This document shows, one piece after another, positions 13,015 to 23,783 of a stretch of DNA of 64,000 bases. This DNA comes from Terebella lapidaria. Its lineage: Eukaryota > Annelida > Polychaeta > Terebellida > Terebellidae. Within the stretch, counting starts at the first letter, position 1, and every line of letters begins with the position of its first letter. The notes under the pieces were generated by a model. The model saw nothing but the letters and a program-made list of their open reading frames with translations, was not told the DNA's origin and ran no database searches. The translations under genes and the position numbers were made by a program. Location: NCBI GenBank assembly GCA_949152475.1, contig OX424558.1, positions 32,808,651 to 32,872,650 on the forward strand, in the 5' to 3' direction.

Positions 13015-13660
13015 GCCACAACGTATTCGTACAAATAAGTTGTGATATTTTTGTCATGCTATTGTACACCGTTAGTTTGTATTTGGTATTGATGTGTTTG
13101 GGTCTGTAAAATGCGATAGAATGTCACCTATTTCTCAATTAACACATACATTCAGACGTAGTCGGATGAAGTCAGAAGTAACATACAGCTCATGTCATTG
13201 CTGTTGCATCAGGCACAACATCAAGCATGCCGCTATAATACGTTTGGCCTGGGGGCATATTGTTTCATAATATCAGAAGGAAAATAATAAAAATGGATTT
13301 GTTGGATCATGTTGGATTTTAGATCTGATAACAAATAAGCACGAAGATCACCGGCAGCCATTGTTCATGCGCATGTGACTGCGTTGAAGATCATGCCTCC
13401 ATCATTACTGAACTGAAGATAGAGTCAATCACATGCATGCGATTAAAATGTCATAGTGGAGCTGAATAATGTCAGTTTGTTTTTATCGCTATCGGAGCAG
13501 AGCAAGATTATGCCATTATAAAAACGTAGAGATGCCGATGTCTGATGGAAATACCAAGGGAACTTACGAGTAATGGGGTATGGTATTCATTTTTCTTCCC
13601 GCAAACAATTGTGACACACAGAACGTTGGTCATACGACAAAAGAATAAATGAGTTGAAAA
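13015..13660. other. Intergenic; nothing recognised
   Basis: AT-rich, no supported gene. Confidence 0.3.
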
Positions 13661-13976
13661 AGTGTCTTCCAACAAATAAACATGTTTCATCAAATGCAGT
13701 TTTGAGTTCAGCCAGCTTCAAGTTACCATGGACGGTCTGTTAGTCCTCTGTAGCACACTCTCGAATTGCTCGTTAAAGCAACTGCCCTCGAAAGCAATCA
13801 GTATTTTTTTTTATATGTCAATATCAAGTGTCTTCCAACAAATAAACATGTTTCATCAAATGCAGTTTTGAGTTCAGCCAGCTTCAAGTTACCATGGACG
13901 GTCTGTTAGTCCTCTGTAGCACACTCTCGAATTGCTCGTTAAAGCAACTGCCCTCGAAAGCAATCAGTATTTTTTT
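13661..13976. repeat. Recent tandem duplication, period 166 bp
   Basis: A 150-bp block starting AGTGTCTTCCAACAAATAAA at 13661 is repeated from 13827, identical by eye, with a 16-bp spacer. Both copies end in a T run, which suggests slippage or end joining at the T tract. The lack of differences implies a young event or an assembly artefact. Confidence 0.85.
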
Positions 13977-14389
13977 AAAACTACATTTCATATTATATAT
14001 CCTGAATGAGACATACTCGCATCAAATGTAATGACTATAACCAGTCCTCTGGGAAATTTTGCTCATTTGAACAGGCGGTTCATGCATAAATACAAGAACT
14101 GTATCCATCACACGCAGTTGTAAACAAACCATGGAAGTGCGAGATAGACTGACAATTCCACGTACATTATGGTATACCACTGATTATTTTCTCATAACTA
14201 CACTATATATGCAGATACGAACTGGAGAATGTACTCGATGTAGAATTTAAGCGCGAGTTGGGCATTTGTTTACATTCGGGTTTGATGGATACAATTCGAT
14301 TGTTTATATACAGAACCGGTGCAAATGTGTATTAAAACGGATGAAAAGACATCTCGGACAATTGTAATCGTCGAAATCATGGAGCACAC

Positions 14390-14600
14390 CTTTTGTTATC
14401 TTGCATTAGATGTGTTGCACAAAAATTTAGGTTTGAAAAAAAATATTGCATACATTCGAAGGCAGTAGCTTTGGGCAATAAACCTGAGAAATGGAAAGGA
14501 AATGATCTAAGAGTGATGTGTTATTCGTTGACATATCAGTGTCAACATAGTTCATTCATCACACCATCTGTTCCAAGGCATTGTCCATATTCACATCCAA
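14390..14600. repeat. Family A fragment
   Basis: Shares 'gttgacatatcag' and the 'cattcatcac..catctgttcc' run with 2395-2480 and 11460-11520. Truncated copy. Confidence 0.4.
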
Positions 14601-14776
14601 CCCGGAAATGAGCTGTATATTTCTCGATATCAGGGATGAAGAAATGTTAGAAATAAATGGTTGTGTTTCGGGAAGTGCACTGAGGAATTATGGATGCTGT
14701 TATGCCATGCCATGTTATCTTGGATGTTCTGGTGGTCGAGTAATGTGGCTGTATGGTCCAATCCTTTATCTTACGC

Positions 14777-14798
14777 ACCCCCACCCCCACCCCCACAC
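14777..14798. repeat. (CCCCCA)n microsatellite
   Basis: About three and a half copies of a CCCCCA hexamer. Too short and not the metazoan telomere unit. Confidence 0.8.
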
Positions 14799-14861
14799 AA
14801 GCTTGAACCTATTACAATGAATACAACTAGATTTTGATGATTCAAATAGCAAACCTAAGAT

Positions 14862-14923
14862 ACAACGTTTGTTATTGGAATCATCTGAGTTTGGCTGTGA
14901 TGGTGGTGATAGATTGATACTTA
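14862..14923 (+). repeat. Dispersed repeat family F, interrupted by the LTR element
   Basis: Shares TTTGTTATTGGAATCATC, GAGTTTGGCTGTG and ATAGATTGATACTTA with 24074-24133 and, in its second half, with 37340-37400. At 37340 the repeat continues ACTTACATTC, exactly as the host sequence after the 3' LTR continues (cttacattc). This shows that the LTR element inserted within this repeat. Confidence 0.7.
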
Positions 14924-15946
14924 TGTTACAAATTTAGCATCGAGTGTCACTGTAAAAAAAAAAACTAACCGCTCCCTTTAGGGTTAGTTGTAAATATGTA
15001 AACAATACAATGAATGCTCCCTCAGTCCGCCTAGTTTCTTGTATTTATGTATAATTTGCAATAAACTGCTCATGTATATGTGTTATACTTAGATGCAGCG
15101 TATCTTTAGTGACACTTTGGTACCATTTCCATATCCTATTACGCAATATAAGCGACACTATCAGGGAAAAACTGGAGCATTTTCAAACGTAATTTTCGAC
15201 GCCAGGTGGCGCCATTTTGCTATATAAACAACAACTTCAAACTAGGATTGTAGACTTACTAGTGTGTATTTTTAGGTTTCATATACACTAAAGTGTAGCA
15301 TTTTACATGCGGATTCATATGATATAAATATTACTACTGTTCATAGTGTGTAGTGAAATAATTGTTAAGCCCAGTTGAAATCACGTGATTCCCTGGCCCT
15401 GGCTATATAAGCCCAGCAGCACAAGGCGAAGGGGCAGTCGCTCATTTGGGTGCTTAGTGTTCCTTGCCTCGGCTTGTTCACCTTGCAACATTTGAAAGCT
15501 CAACACTACTCTACTCTACTACAGCCACGGTGTAAGTCAATATTAATTGTTTTATGGTGCTCAGTACCCTGGCAATGATTTTCCTCGGGGAAATGCTTTG
15601 CCCCAGTGGTTTGGCTGCATTTACACTTTCGTGACTTGTCATTTTCATTTTATGAAGTTACAAGGGCTAGTAACTGGATTTTAAATCTAGTGCATTGCTT
15701 TACATGGTTCTGCTTTGCTCTAGAACGTATATTATTAATATTATGAAGCCATGATGATACTATTACCCGTTTTACCTGTTTTACACACCACATGGTTTAC
15801 ATGCATTGTTGAATAAATTACATTGTTGTTTGAACATATTACCCTTTTGTTTTATTCCATGTGTTCGAGGCTCGTTCTTCTCACACTCATTTCAGTACAT
15901 ATACTTATGCTCAGACAAGGTGCCAAATAACCTGTGGCACGCTACA
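14924..15946 (+). repeat. 5' LTR with promoter and R/U5 signals
   Basis: U3 carries an E-box (CACGTG) at about 15382 and a TATA box (TATATAA, 15404-15410). Transcription probably starts near 15435. A strong splice donor, GTAAGT (15532-15537), follows a pyrimidine-rich leader, and a poly(A) signal AATAAA lies at 15812-15817. The R region is therefore likely about 400 bp and contains the donor. The signals are visible; the exact transcript ends are inferred. Confidence 0.85.
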
Positions 15947-15952
15947 GAATTC

Positions 15953-15970
15953 TGGTGGCAGCGGTGGGAT
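15953..15970 (+). promoter_or_regulatory. Primer binding site, tRNA-Leu type
   Basis: TGGTGGCAGCGGTGGGAT starts 6 bases after the LTR. It is the complement of the 3' end expected for an animal tRNA-Leu(AAG): acceptor ...ATCCCACCGCTGCCA plus CCA, from memory. It would prime minus-strand cDNA synthesis. Confidence 0.75.
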
Positions 15971-16059
15971 CTTACTTTTTGTTAGATCCTGATACGAATC
16001 CTGACTCGGCTTGAGCATTTGTTGTGTATTGATAGGAATAATTCAATAGTGGTTGTACA

Positions 16060-17748
16060 ATGGCATCTGGCCGTGATTTGCTGGAGGGGCCGGATCCTGA
16101 AATTACATTTAACCACAATGCAGCCAGATTGAGACAAATTGACGAGATTTTGGCACATTACCAGAGGGAGAGAAGACACATCCAGGGGCTTGTTCAACCA
16201 GGTCCTCAGTCTTCTGAGCAAGACGAGCTTACACAGCCTTGGGTCCGACCGGCTAGTCAGGCTAGGTCCTTGATGTCCGCTGGTGATGAGAATCTCATTA
16301 GTTTTGATTGTCCCAATCATGATGTTCCTGCATCGGTGCCCTTGTTGTCATCCTCATATCCTGGGTATGGGGAAAGGCGTACAAGTGGGCAGCAGCCACA
16401 AATCACTCCACCTCCAGTTTCCAGGGAACAAACCGACCCGAAGGCATCAATGTTGAATGGTATGGGGCAACAAATTGTCATGAGGCCCCCAGTCACAACT
16501 ACAACAAGTATTATCTCGCCAATCCCTCGAATGGCTACCCATCCCGGCAGCCATATGGGATTACATCAGCACCAACATCTCCAAATGACCCCGGGCAATG
16601 ACGTCACTGGAGCATTCCGGCCTGTACACCCCATGCAGCCAAGAGTAATGTCTGCCCAAGTGCACTCTGGGCAACAACAAGTGAATCAGGCACTACCCCT
16701 GAATGCCGCCGGGCCAGTGATGAGTGGGACACCAGTAACACTGCGGATCCCTGCAGTCAGTCCGCACTGGGCAACCAACCACATTGTGCCTAGCGAGCCC
16801 CTTGTGATCCCGACTTCACAGGGACGATACATGTCTCCAGGTTCACATCTTGTACCAAAGCCCCCTGGACATAGGCATATTCCTGCTTTTGCTCCACGGC
16901 GAGGCAAAGACAAGAAGCCAGCAGATTTCGATGGAAAGTCCAGTTGGAGGGACTACCTGACCCACTTCGAGATGATCGCTGAGCTCAATCAGTGGGATGC
17001 TGCTATGAAAGCCATGGAGTTGGCCACCTGCCTCAGGGGAACAGCACAAGGTGTTCTCACCGACTTGACCCCCGAGGGCAGACGAAATTATGTACAACTT
17101 ATTGGAGCTCTGGGCAGCCGTTTTGAGCCTGACCATCAGTCAGAAGTGTATCGAGCTCAGATGAAGACCCGACAACGTCGTCATGGGGAGGCCCTGACAG
17201 AGCTGGCTCAAGATGTACGGCGCCTGGTTAGGAAGGCCTATCCGACAGCTACCGCTGAAATCCGGGAATCCCTTTGTCGTGACTGCTTCGTTGATGCCCT
17301 CAATGATCCAGAACTTGAGTGGTCTGTGTACCAGGGGAGGCCACAAACGACAGAGAAGGCACTCCATTTGGCGCTAGAATATGAGGCCTTCCAGAAAGGA
17401 AAGAAACGTCGAAATGCTCCTGTGCATCATGTGGTTGAAGAGCTATCCACTGATGGCCAAGACAGGCAGATGGCCCTATTAGAAAAGATGAGCGACAGAT
17501 TGGCACGAGTTGAAGAGCAGAGTCGCCAACATCACAAGCACAAAAGGCTGAGAACTCGGAAAGGGAAGAAGCCTGGACCAGAGATAGTATGCTTCCGTTG
17601 CGAAAAACCAGGTCACATGGTCCGTGATTGCCCAGAGAAGAAGATCCAAAATAAATCTGCAACTGGTGCATCCTCTCAACAAAACCAGGAGCCCCAGCAA
17701 TCGGGAAACGGAATGCGGCTGGAAAAGAGGGCTCCGAACCAGTCGTAG
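16060..17748 (+). CDS. gag: Gag of the Gypsy element
   Basis: A 562-residue gag-type protein. It has a proline- and glutamine-rich N-terminal third. The central region (about residues 285-450) resembles a retrotransposon capsid: a 'DFDGKSSWRDYLTHFEM' stretch and an 'LRGTAQGVLTDL' stretch. A basic segment follows, and then one CCHC zinc knuckle, CFRCEKPGHMVRDC, at about residues 511-524, the nucleic-acid-binding motif. The start codon is the first ATG after the primer site. It would form the particle that packages the element's RNA. The call is firm from the knuckle and from its position before pol. Confidence 0.9.
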   Translation: MASGRDLLEGPDPEITFNHNAARLRQIDEILAHYQRERRHIQGLVQPGPQSSEQDELTQPWVRPASQARSLMSAGDENLISFDCPNHDVPASVPLLSSSYPGYGERRTSGQQPQITPPPVSREQTDPKASMLNGMGQQIVMRPPVTTTTSIISPIPRMATHPGSHMGLHQHQHLQMTPGNDVTGAFRPVHPMQPRVMSAQVHSGQQQVNQALPLNAAGPVMSGTPVTLRIPAVSPHWATNHIVPSEPLVIPTSQGRYMSPGSHLVPKPPGHRHIPAFAPRRGKDKKPADFDGKSSWRDYLTHFEMIAELNQWDAAMKAMELATCLRGTAQGVLTDLTPEGRRNYVQLIGALGSRFEPDHQSEVYRAQMKTRQRRHGEALTELAQDVRRLVRKAYPTATAEIRESLCRDCFVDALNDPELEWSVYQGRPQTTEKALHLALEYEAFQKGKKRRNAPVHHVVEELSTDGQDRQMALLEKMSDRLARVEEQSRQHHKHKRLRTRKGKKPGPEIVCFRCEKPGHMVRDCPEKKIQNKSATGASSQQNQEPQQSGNGMRLEKRAPNQS

Positions 17749-17753
17749 GCAAC

Positions 17754-20700
17754 TTGGAGCCCGAGATATTGTGCCAGTACAATGGAGAACCTCCATGTTC
17801 AGGGAATGATTGCCTGTTTCTTGGGGTGGAGTTATGTGGTGTCCAGCTAAATAGTCTCATTGACACTGGAGCAACATCATCAATAATTCACCCAAGTAAA
17901 CTAGAGATAATCCCTGAGGATGCCAGGCCTTCGATTGATGACCCAACTTTACGGAACCCGACTCTGAGATTAGCTGATGGCAGGCTAAAACGTTCTTATG
18001 GACCAATTCCATTGAAGCTGATGGTGGATGGTCAAACCATAGAACACCCAACCTTGGTGGCGGAGATTGATGTTCCTCTCATCCTGGGGATGGACTTTTT
18101 GAGGCGTAATGGGGGCGTCATTAACACTGAGAAGCATGTTCTGTCCCTGAATGGGCTGGAGTATCAGTGCCAAACAGAAGAGGCCGCACTGTCAGAGTGT
18201 CGCCTGGTACTGCGGGAGACTGGGGTCATCCCTGCATTGTCGGAGAAAACATTGCTTGCTCGTGTTATTGGACAACCTGGGTACACAGACGCCATTGTGG
18301 AGCCCAACCCGGCTTGGATGAACAGTTGTCAAGTCATGGTGGCAAAACTAGTGGTTGATCCTACAAGTGGCATGGTCCCGCTAAGGGTGGCAAACCTGAG
18401 TGACCAGCCTGTAACAGTTTATGAGAGGAGCTTCGCTGCAAAATGTTCACCAGCAGAAACGATCGAGCCTCTGAATCAGGTCGAGGAGGGAGATGAACGC
18501 CTATGCCACCTGAATGGTTCCCAGAACCTGCCCCTGCATCTGCAGCCATTGTTGGAGGGGATGACAGAAAACCTAGCCCCTGAAGAGCTCACTGATGCCG
18601 TAGGTCTATTGAGTAGACATGCAGCTGTTTTCTCGGAATCCAAAGAGGACCTGGGCCGAACAGATTTGGTGGAACACAAGATAAAGACGACCAATGTTCA
18701 CCCAGTCAAACAGCGTCCCCGTAGGTTTCCTGCTTCCCTTCGGAAAGAAGCTCAAGCAGAAGTTGAGAGAATGGCAAAGCAGGGTATTATTGAACCCTCA
18801 AACAGCCCGTGGGCCTCACCAGTAGTACTGGTGAGAAAGAAAGATGGTAGTCTCCGCTTTTGCATTGACTATCGCAAGGTGAATGATGTTACCATCAAAG
18901 ACAGTTACCCCCTGCCACGAGTAGATGACTGCCTTGATGCACTCAGGGGTTCACGGTGGTTTTCCACTCTCGACTTGGCCAGTGGCTATTGGCAAGTTGC
19001 CATGGATAAGGAAGATGCCGAAAAGACAGCATTCTGCACAAGTGAAGGTGGCCTCTGGCAGTTCAAGGTGTTACCATTTGGACTGGCCTCAGCACCAGCC
19101 ACCTTCGAGAGGCTTATGGAAAGGGTTCTACATGGACTGCACTGGGAAACATGCCTCGTCTATTTAGACGATATAATTGTGTATGCAGAAGACTTCCCAA
19201 CTCACCTAAAGCGATTGGATGAAGTCCTTGGGAGAATCGGCAAAGCCGGACTCAAGGTTGCACCATCAAAATGCCAGTTGTGGAAGCAGGAGGTCAACTT
19301 CCTGGGGCATGTTGTGTCACCAGCAGGCATCTCGACAGATCCCATGAAAGTTGAGGCTGTGGCCAGTTGGCCTCGACCCCAGTCAGTAAGGGATGTGCGA
19401 AGTTATCTGGGACTTTGCTCATATTACCGCAAGTTCGTGAAAAATTTTGCAACTATTGCAAAGCCTTTGCACCAGTTAACTGAGCTCGAAAGAGACTTTG
19501 ATTGGGACAATCAGTGTCAACAGGCATTTGATACACTGAAAACAGCCCTCACTACAGCCCCTGTGCTGTGCTATCCAATGCTGGATAAGCCATTTGTGTT
19601 GGACACAGATGCCAGTGGGGTGGGCTTGGGTGCAGTCTTGAGCCAGATCTGTGAAGGTCAAGAACGAGTTGTGGCATATTACAGTCGAACGCTGACCAAA
19701 GAAGAGCGGCGGTACTGTGTGACTAGGAGGGAACTCCTTGCTATTGTGGCTGCGGTGAAGCATTTCCATATGTATGTCTATGGAATTGAGACAACCGTGC
19801 GAACTGACCATGGAGCCCTGAGGTGGCTCCTAAACTTCAAGAATCCAGAAGGTCAAATGGCAAGATGGCTGCAAACGCTGAACACCTATCCACTCCAGAT
19901 CAAGCACCGTGCCGGCCGTGTGCATGGCAATGCTGATGCTCTTTCTAGACGGCCATGTATCAGTGACTGTAAGCACTGTGAGCGTCAAGAGAACAAAGAA
20001 GTCGAGAAAACAGGAAAGGGTATACATCTCAGGGCCATATCAGCAAGGACCCCGATTGGGAATATAGCTACCGAGAATCATTGGGTGGAGCCATGGACAA
20101 CAGATGAACTGAAGTCATAGCAAGCAGAAGATAGTTATCTGTCTAAAGTCCTTGCTTGGGTGAAAGCAGGAAAACGCCCTACTTGGACTGATGTGCGTCA
20201 TGAAAGCTCTGAAATCCGAACATATTGGGCAATGTGGGAGCAGCTAACCTTGGACAAAGGTGTGCTATATCGGCAGTGCCCAAAAGAGGGAGAAAACCAA
20301 ATGCTCCTTCGGTTTCTCTGTCCAGACACCCTACGACCGAAAATTCTGCAAGCCTTGCATGACTCAAAGCTTGCCGGCCACCTTGGTATCACAAAGTCGC
20401 TGCACAATATACGGCAACGAGTGTGGTGGCCTAGTATGAAGAGTGACGTGGAGTCGTGGGTGAGACATTGTGATGTCTGTCAGCGAAGGAATGCACAGAC
20501 GGGGCCTCAGCGGTCAAAGCTGCAATCCGATCCAGTTGGAGCCCCAATGGACAGGATGGCTATGGACATCCTTAGCATCCCCATGGTTTCTGATGGTGGT
20601 AACTGTTGCATCTTGGTTGTTTGTGATTACTTCACCAAGTGGGCAGAGGCATTCGCCCTTCCAGACCACCGTGCAGTGACTGTGGCAGAAAAACTGGTGA

Positions 20701-21578
20701 CAGAAGTATTCTTGAGGTTGGGCACACCAAGAATTCTCCACTCGGATCAGGGCCCAGAATTCCAGTCGGAAGTTCTTGGGCACCTATGCCGTCTGATGGA
20801 GATCACAAAGACCCGCACCTGCCCTTATAGACCACAATCAGATGGGCTCGTGGAGCGACTGAATCGGACCCTCTTAGCCATGCTTTCAAAATTTTGCTCT
20901 GAAAACCAAGACGACTGGGATGTCCAACTGCCATATCTAATGTGTGCATACCGGGCCACCATGTTAGAAAGCACTGGCTTTAGCCCGAATCGTCTAATGC
21001 TTGGTCGAGATGTTAGTCTGCCAATTGACTTGATGTTCCCATCAGCTGGGACTGATAAGGAGCCATGTCCAGTGTACTTTGTGGAGAGTCTGAGAAACCA
21101 GATGAAGTCGGCCTTCGAAATGGCCCGACGACAACTAAAGGGGGCAGCTATCAGACAGAAGCTCCATTATGACAAGAGGGCGCAAACCAGGCAATTCAAG
21201 GTTGGCGACTGGGTACTTCGCAAATACCCCCCACAGCAAACGAACAAACTGAATTTGCCGTTTGTTGGTCCATACCTGGTTATCAAGAAGCTGGGAGAGG
21301 TGACATATTTGTGCCAGAAAAACAAGAGCACAGACCCCATTGCTCTGCACATTGACCACCTCAAGATATATCACTCTAAGACTCTTCAGAGTTGGCTTCC
21401 AGCTCAAGAACGCAGTACTCGTGATTGCGGAGTGCAGTGTGATGAAAATGACAGGGCTACCATGAGTGAATCAGAAAACTCTGCATCAAACCAGCCACCT
21501 CAACGTCGCGTTCGTCGCTCGGATAGACAAATAAGAGCACCCAAACGATTTGGGTGGAGCTCTGATTCAGATTTCTAA
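17754..21578 (+). CDS. pol: Pol region: protease, RT, RNase H, integrase
   Basis: The domains are in Ty3/Gypsy order. The aspartic protease has DTGATSS near the N-terminus and ILGMDFL downstream. Reverse transcriptase shows LRFCIDYRKVN, STLDLASGYWQ, the LPFGLASAP block and the catalytic YLDDIIVY. RNase H has VLDTDASGVGLGAVL and the TDHGALRW motif. The integrase has an HHCC zinc finger, a DDE core (AMDILSIP, HSDQGPEF, the glutamate in GLVERLNR) and a GPY-type tail (FVGPYLVIKKLGEVTYL). Together these copy the RNA and insert the cDNA. All catalytic motifs are visible. It starts just after gag. Confidence 0.92.
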
Positions 21579-21757
21579 TCATCCGGCGTGTAGGCCAAAC
21601 ATCTGTTTCAGGACAACAGAGGCAGCAATGAACATGTTGTTGTTTTGAGCCTTCTCAGGTTGAGCTGATACGGCAGTCAGAACAGCACTTAGGGAATTAT
21701 ATCGCAGCAAGTTTCAGCTTTTAGGACGAACGTCTTAATACTGTTTTCTTGTTGCAG

Positions 21758-22612
21758 ATGTTCAAGTGTCCCCAGTGCCCCAAAACCTGCAATACAGATA
21801 TGGGACTACAACACCATATCAAGGATGCCCATGGACCTCGTGAAACCTGCCCCAACTGCAGCTTCCAGTGCCCAGCCCAGCATCGCAAGCTGATGATCAA
21901 ACACCAGGAGAGGTGCACAGGTACGAGGGCCACAACAGACTCGCCACCCAAATCGAAAAAGCGATGGTCCAAGTTCCGCCGTGAGGCACACCAGGAGCTT
22001 GCAACTCCATCGGAGGACTCCGACAACACGGAATTCCTCGTATATCAGCCCCTGTCACCTTTGTCAGACCGCGAGGGTTCCAGGACACCGGAACACATCA
22101 CCACCCCGGGACAGAACATGGTGAAGTCCAAGGTGGTGGTGCCACCTACCACGAAGCGCCGTAGAGACGACCCCCAGGATCCTCGGGCTGATAAGAAGCC
22201 GCGACCTGGACCTTCACCAGAAGGAGGAGCACCCCGACCAGACAAGCGAGACACGATGCAGCAATCAGAGAGGCGAGCTGCACAAGACACCAAGCCTCCT
22301 GGACCGAGGACAACTCCCCGACTACTACGGAGGGGTGACTGGCAGCTGCCTCGTCGCCCACTGCCCTGGGATCCACGCACGTTCCTGCAGGGTGCGCCTA
22401 GTTCGGGAATGGATGGACCAGCAGCCCGAGAACTCCGCCGAATCCACAGGCAAGCCCGACGACTTCCCCTTGATCGGCAGGAGATCCACTTCGCCGAGAG
22501 TGTTACTGCTGTGACCCGCACGGAGAAAGCCACCCTGCCAGATGGAACAGTCTATGAGATTCAGTCGACATGGGTGCCGGCGCCACGCGTTACGGACCAA
22601 CCAATCTTGTGA
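21758..22612 (+). CDS. Extra C2H2 zinc-finger ORF of the Gypsy element
   Basis: A 284-residue protein from the ATG at 21758. The N-terminus has two zinc-finger-like modules: CPQC...H-H...H at about residues 4-25 and CPNC...H...H/C at about 32-54. The rest is basic and proline-rich, with many RR, KR and PR pairs, so it is probably nucleic-acid-binding or nuclear. It has no signal peptide or transmembrane segment and is not an envelope protein. A textbook splice acceptor (TTTTCTTGTTGCAG) ends at 21757, immediately before the ATG. With the donor in the LTR leader it suggests a spliced subgenomic RNA, as in env-bearing Gypsy relatives. The function is unknown. Confidence 0.7.
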   Translation: MFKCPQCPKTCNTDMGLQHHIKDAHGPRETCPNCSFQCPAQHRKLMIKHQERCTGTRATTDSPPKSKKRWSKFRREAHQELATPSEDSDNTEFLVYQPLSPLSDREGSRTPEHITTPGQNMVKSKVVVPPTTKRRRDDPQDPRADKKPRPGPSPEGGAPRPDKRDTMQQSERRAAQDTKPPGPRTTPRLLRRGDWQLPRRPLPWDPRTFLQGAPSSGMDGPAARELRRIHRQARRLPLDRQEIHFAESVTAVTRTEKATLPDGTVYEIQSTWVPAPRVTDQPIL

Positions 22613-22743
22613 GGACTCCAGAGATGTGCCTCGTAGGACTGCTTGTGTACATAATGACTCAAAACCACATGGTGACAGTTATTACTTTCCTTTGTTCATA
22701 TAGGTGTGTAATTTTGATGTAATGTTCGGGACGAACAGGTTTT

Positions 22744-22756
22744 AAACAGGGGGTAG
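22744..22756 (+). promoter_or_regulatory. Polypurine tract
   Basis: A short purine-rich run, AAACAGGGGGTAG, ends directly at the 3' LTR. Such tracts prime plus-strand DNA synthesis. Confidence 0.7.
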
Positions 22757-23779
22757 TGTTACAAATTTAGCATCGAGTGTCACTGTAAAAAAAAAAACTA
22801 ACCGCTCCCTTTAGGGTTAGTTGTAAATATGTAAACAATACAATGAATGCTCCCTCAGTCCGCCTAGTTTCTTGTATTTATGTATAATTTGCAATAAACT
22901 GCTCATGTATATGTGTTATACTTAGATGCAGCGTATCTTTAGTGACACTTTGGTACCATTTCCATATCCTATTATGCAATATAAGCGACACTATCAGGGA
23001 AAAACTGGAGCATTTTCAAACGTAATTTTCGACGCCAGGTGGCGCCATTTTGCTATATAAACAACAACTTCAAACTAGGATTGTAGACTTACTAGTGTGT
23101 ATTTTTAGGTTTCATATACACTAAAGTGTAGCATTTTACATGCGGATTCATATGATATAAATATTACTACTGTTCATAGTGTGTAGTGAAATAATTGTTA
23201 AGCCCAGTTGAAATCACGTGATTCCCTGGCCCTGGCTATATAAGCCCAGCAGCACAAGGCGAAGGGGCAGTCGCTCATTTGGGTGCTTAGTGTTCCTTGC
23301 CTCGGCTTGTTCACCTTGCAACATTTGAAAGCTCAACACTACTCTACTCTACTACAGCCACGGTGTAAGTCAATATTAATTGTTTTATGGTGCTCAGTAC
23401 CCTGGCAATGATTTTCCTCGGGGAAATGCTTTGCCCCAGTGGTTTGGCTGCATTTACACTTTCGTGACTTGTCATTTTCATTTTATGAAGTTACAAGGGC
23501 TAGTAACTGGATTTTAAATCTAGTGCATTGCTTTACATGGTTCTGCTTTGCTCTAGAACGTATATTATTAATATTATGAAGCCATGATGATACTATTACC
23601 CGTTTTACCTGTTTTACACACCACATGGTTTACATGCATTGTTGAATAAATTACATTGTTGTTTGAACATATTACCCTTTTGTTTTATTCCATGTGTTCG
23701 AGGCTCGTTCTTCTCACACTCATTTCAGTACATATACTTATGCTCAGACAAGGTGCCAAATAACCTGTGGCACGCTACA
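22757..23779 (+). repeat. 3' LTR
   Basis: Same length as the 5' LTR and identical by eye except at 22975 (T here, C at 15142). Confidence 0.95.
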
Positions 23780-23783
23780 CTTA

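Larger units (their letters stand above)
14924..23779 (+). mobile_element. Ty3/Gypsy LTR retrotransposon, apparently very young
   Basis: An 8.86-kb element bounded by two 1023-bp direct LTRs (14924-15946 and 22757-23779), each starting TGTTACA and ending GCTACA. The 4-bp target duplication CTTA lies at 14920-14923 and 23780-23783. Between the LTRs, in order, are a tRNA-Leu type primer site, gag, pol (protease, reverse transcriptase, RNase H, integrase), an extra zinc-finger ORF and a short purine tract. Protease-RT-RNaseH-integrase order and the GPY-type integrase tail place it in Ty3/Gypsy (Metaviridae). No chromodomain and no envelope protein are seen. The two LTRs differ at one site by eye, about 0.1 percent, so insertion was recent. 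It looks whole or nearly whole, with at most about one break. Confidence 0.95.

Noticed and set aside
14777-14798. Interstitial telomere repeat
   Set aside because: The unit is CCCCCA, not the metazoan CCCTAA, and only about three copies are present.
16060-22612. Many open frames on the reverse strand and in other frames
   Set aside because: Shadows of the Gypsy gag, pol and zinc-finger ORFs; no independent motifs.
21749-22612. Extra ORF of the Gypsy element as an envelope protein
   Set aside because: Its place fits env, but it has zinc-finger-like modules and no signal peptide, transmembrane segment or glycoprotein features.
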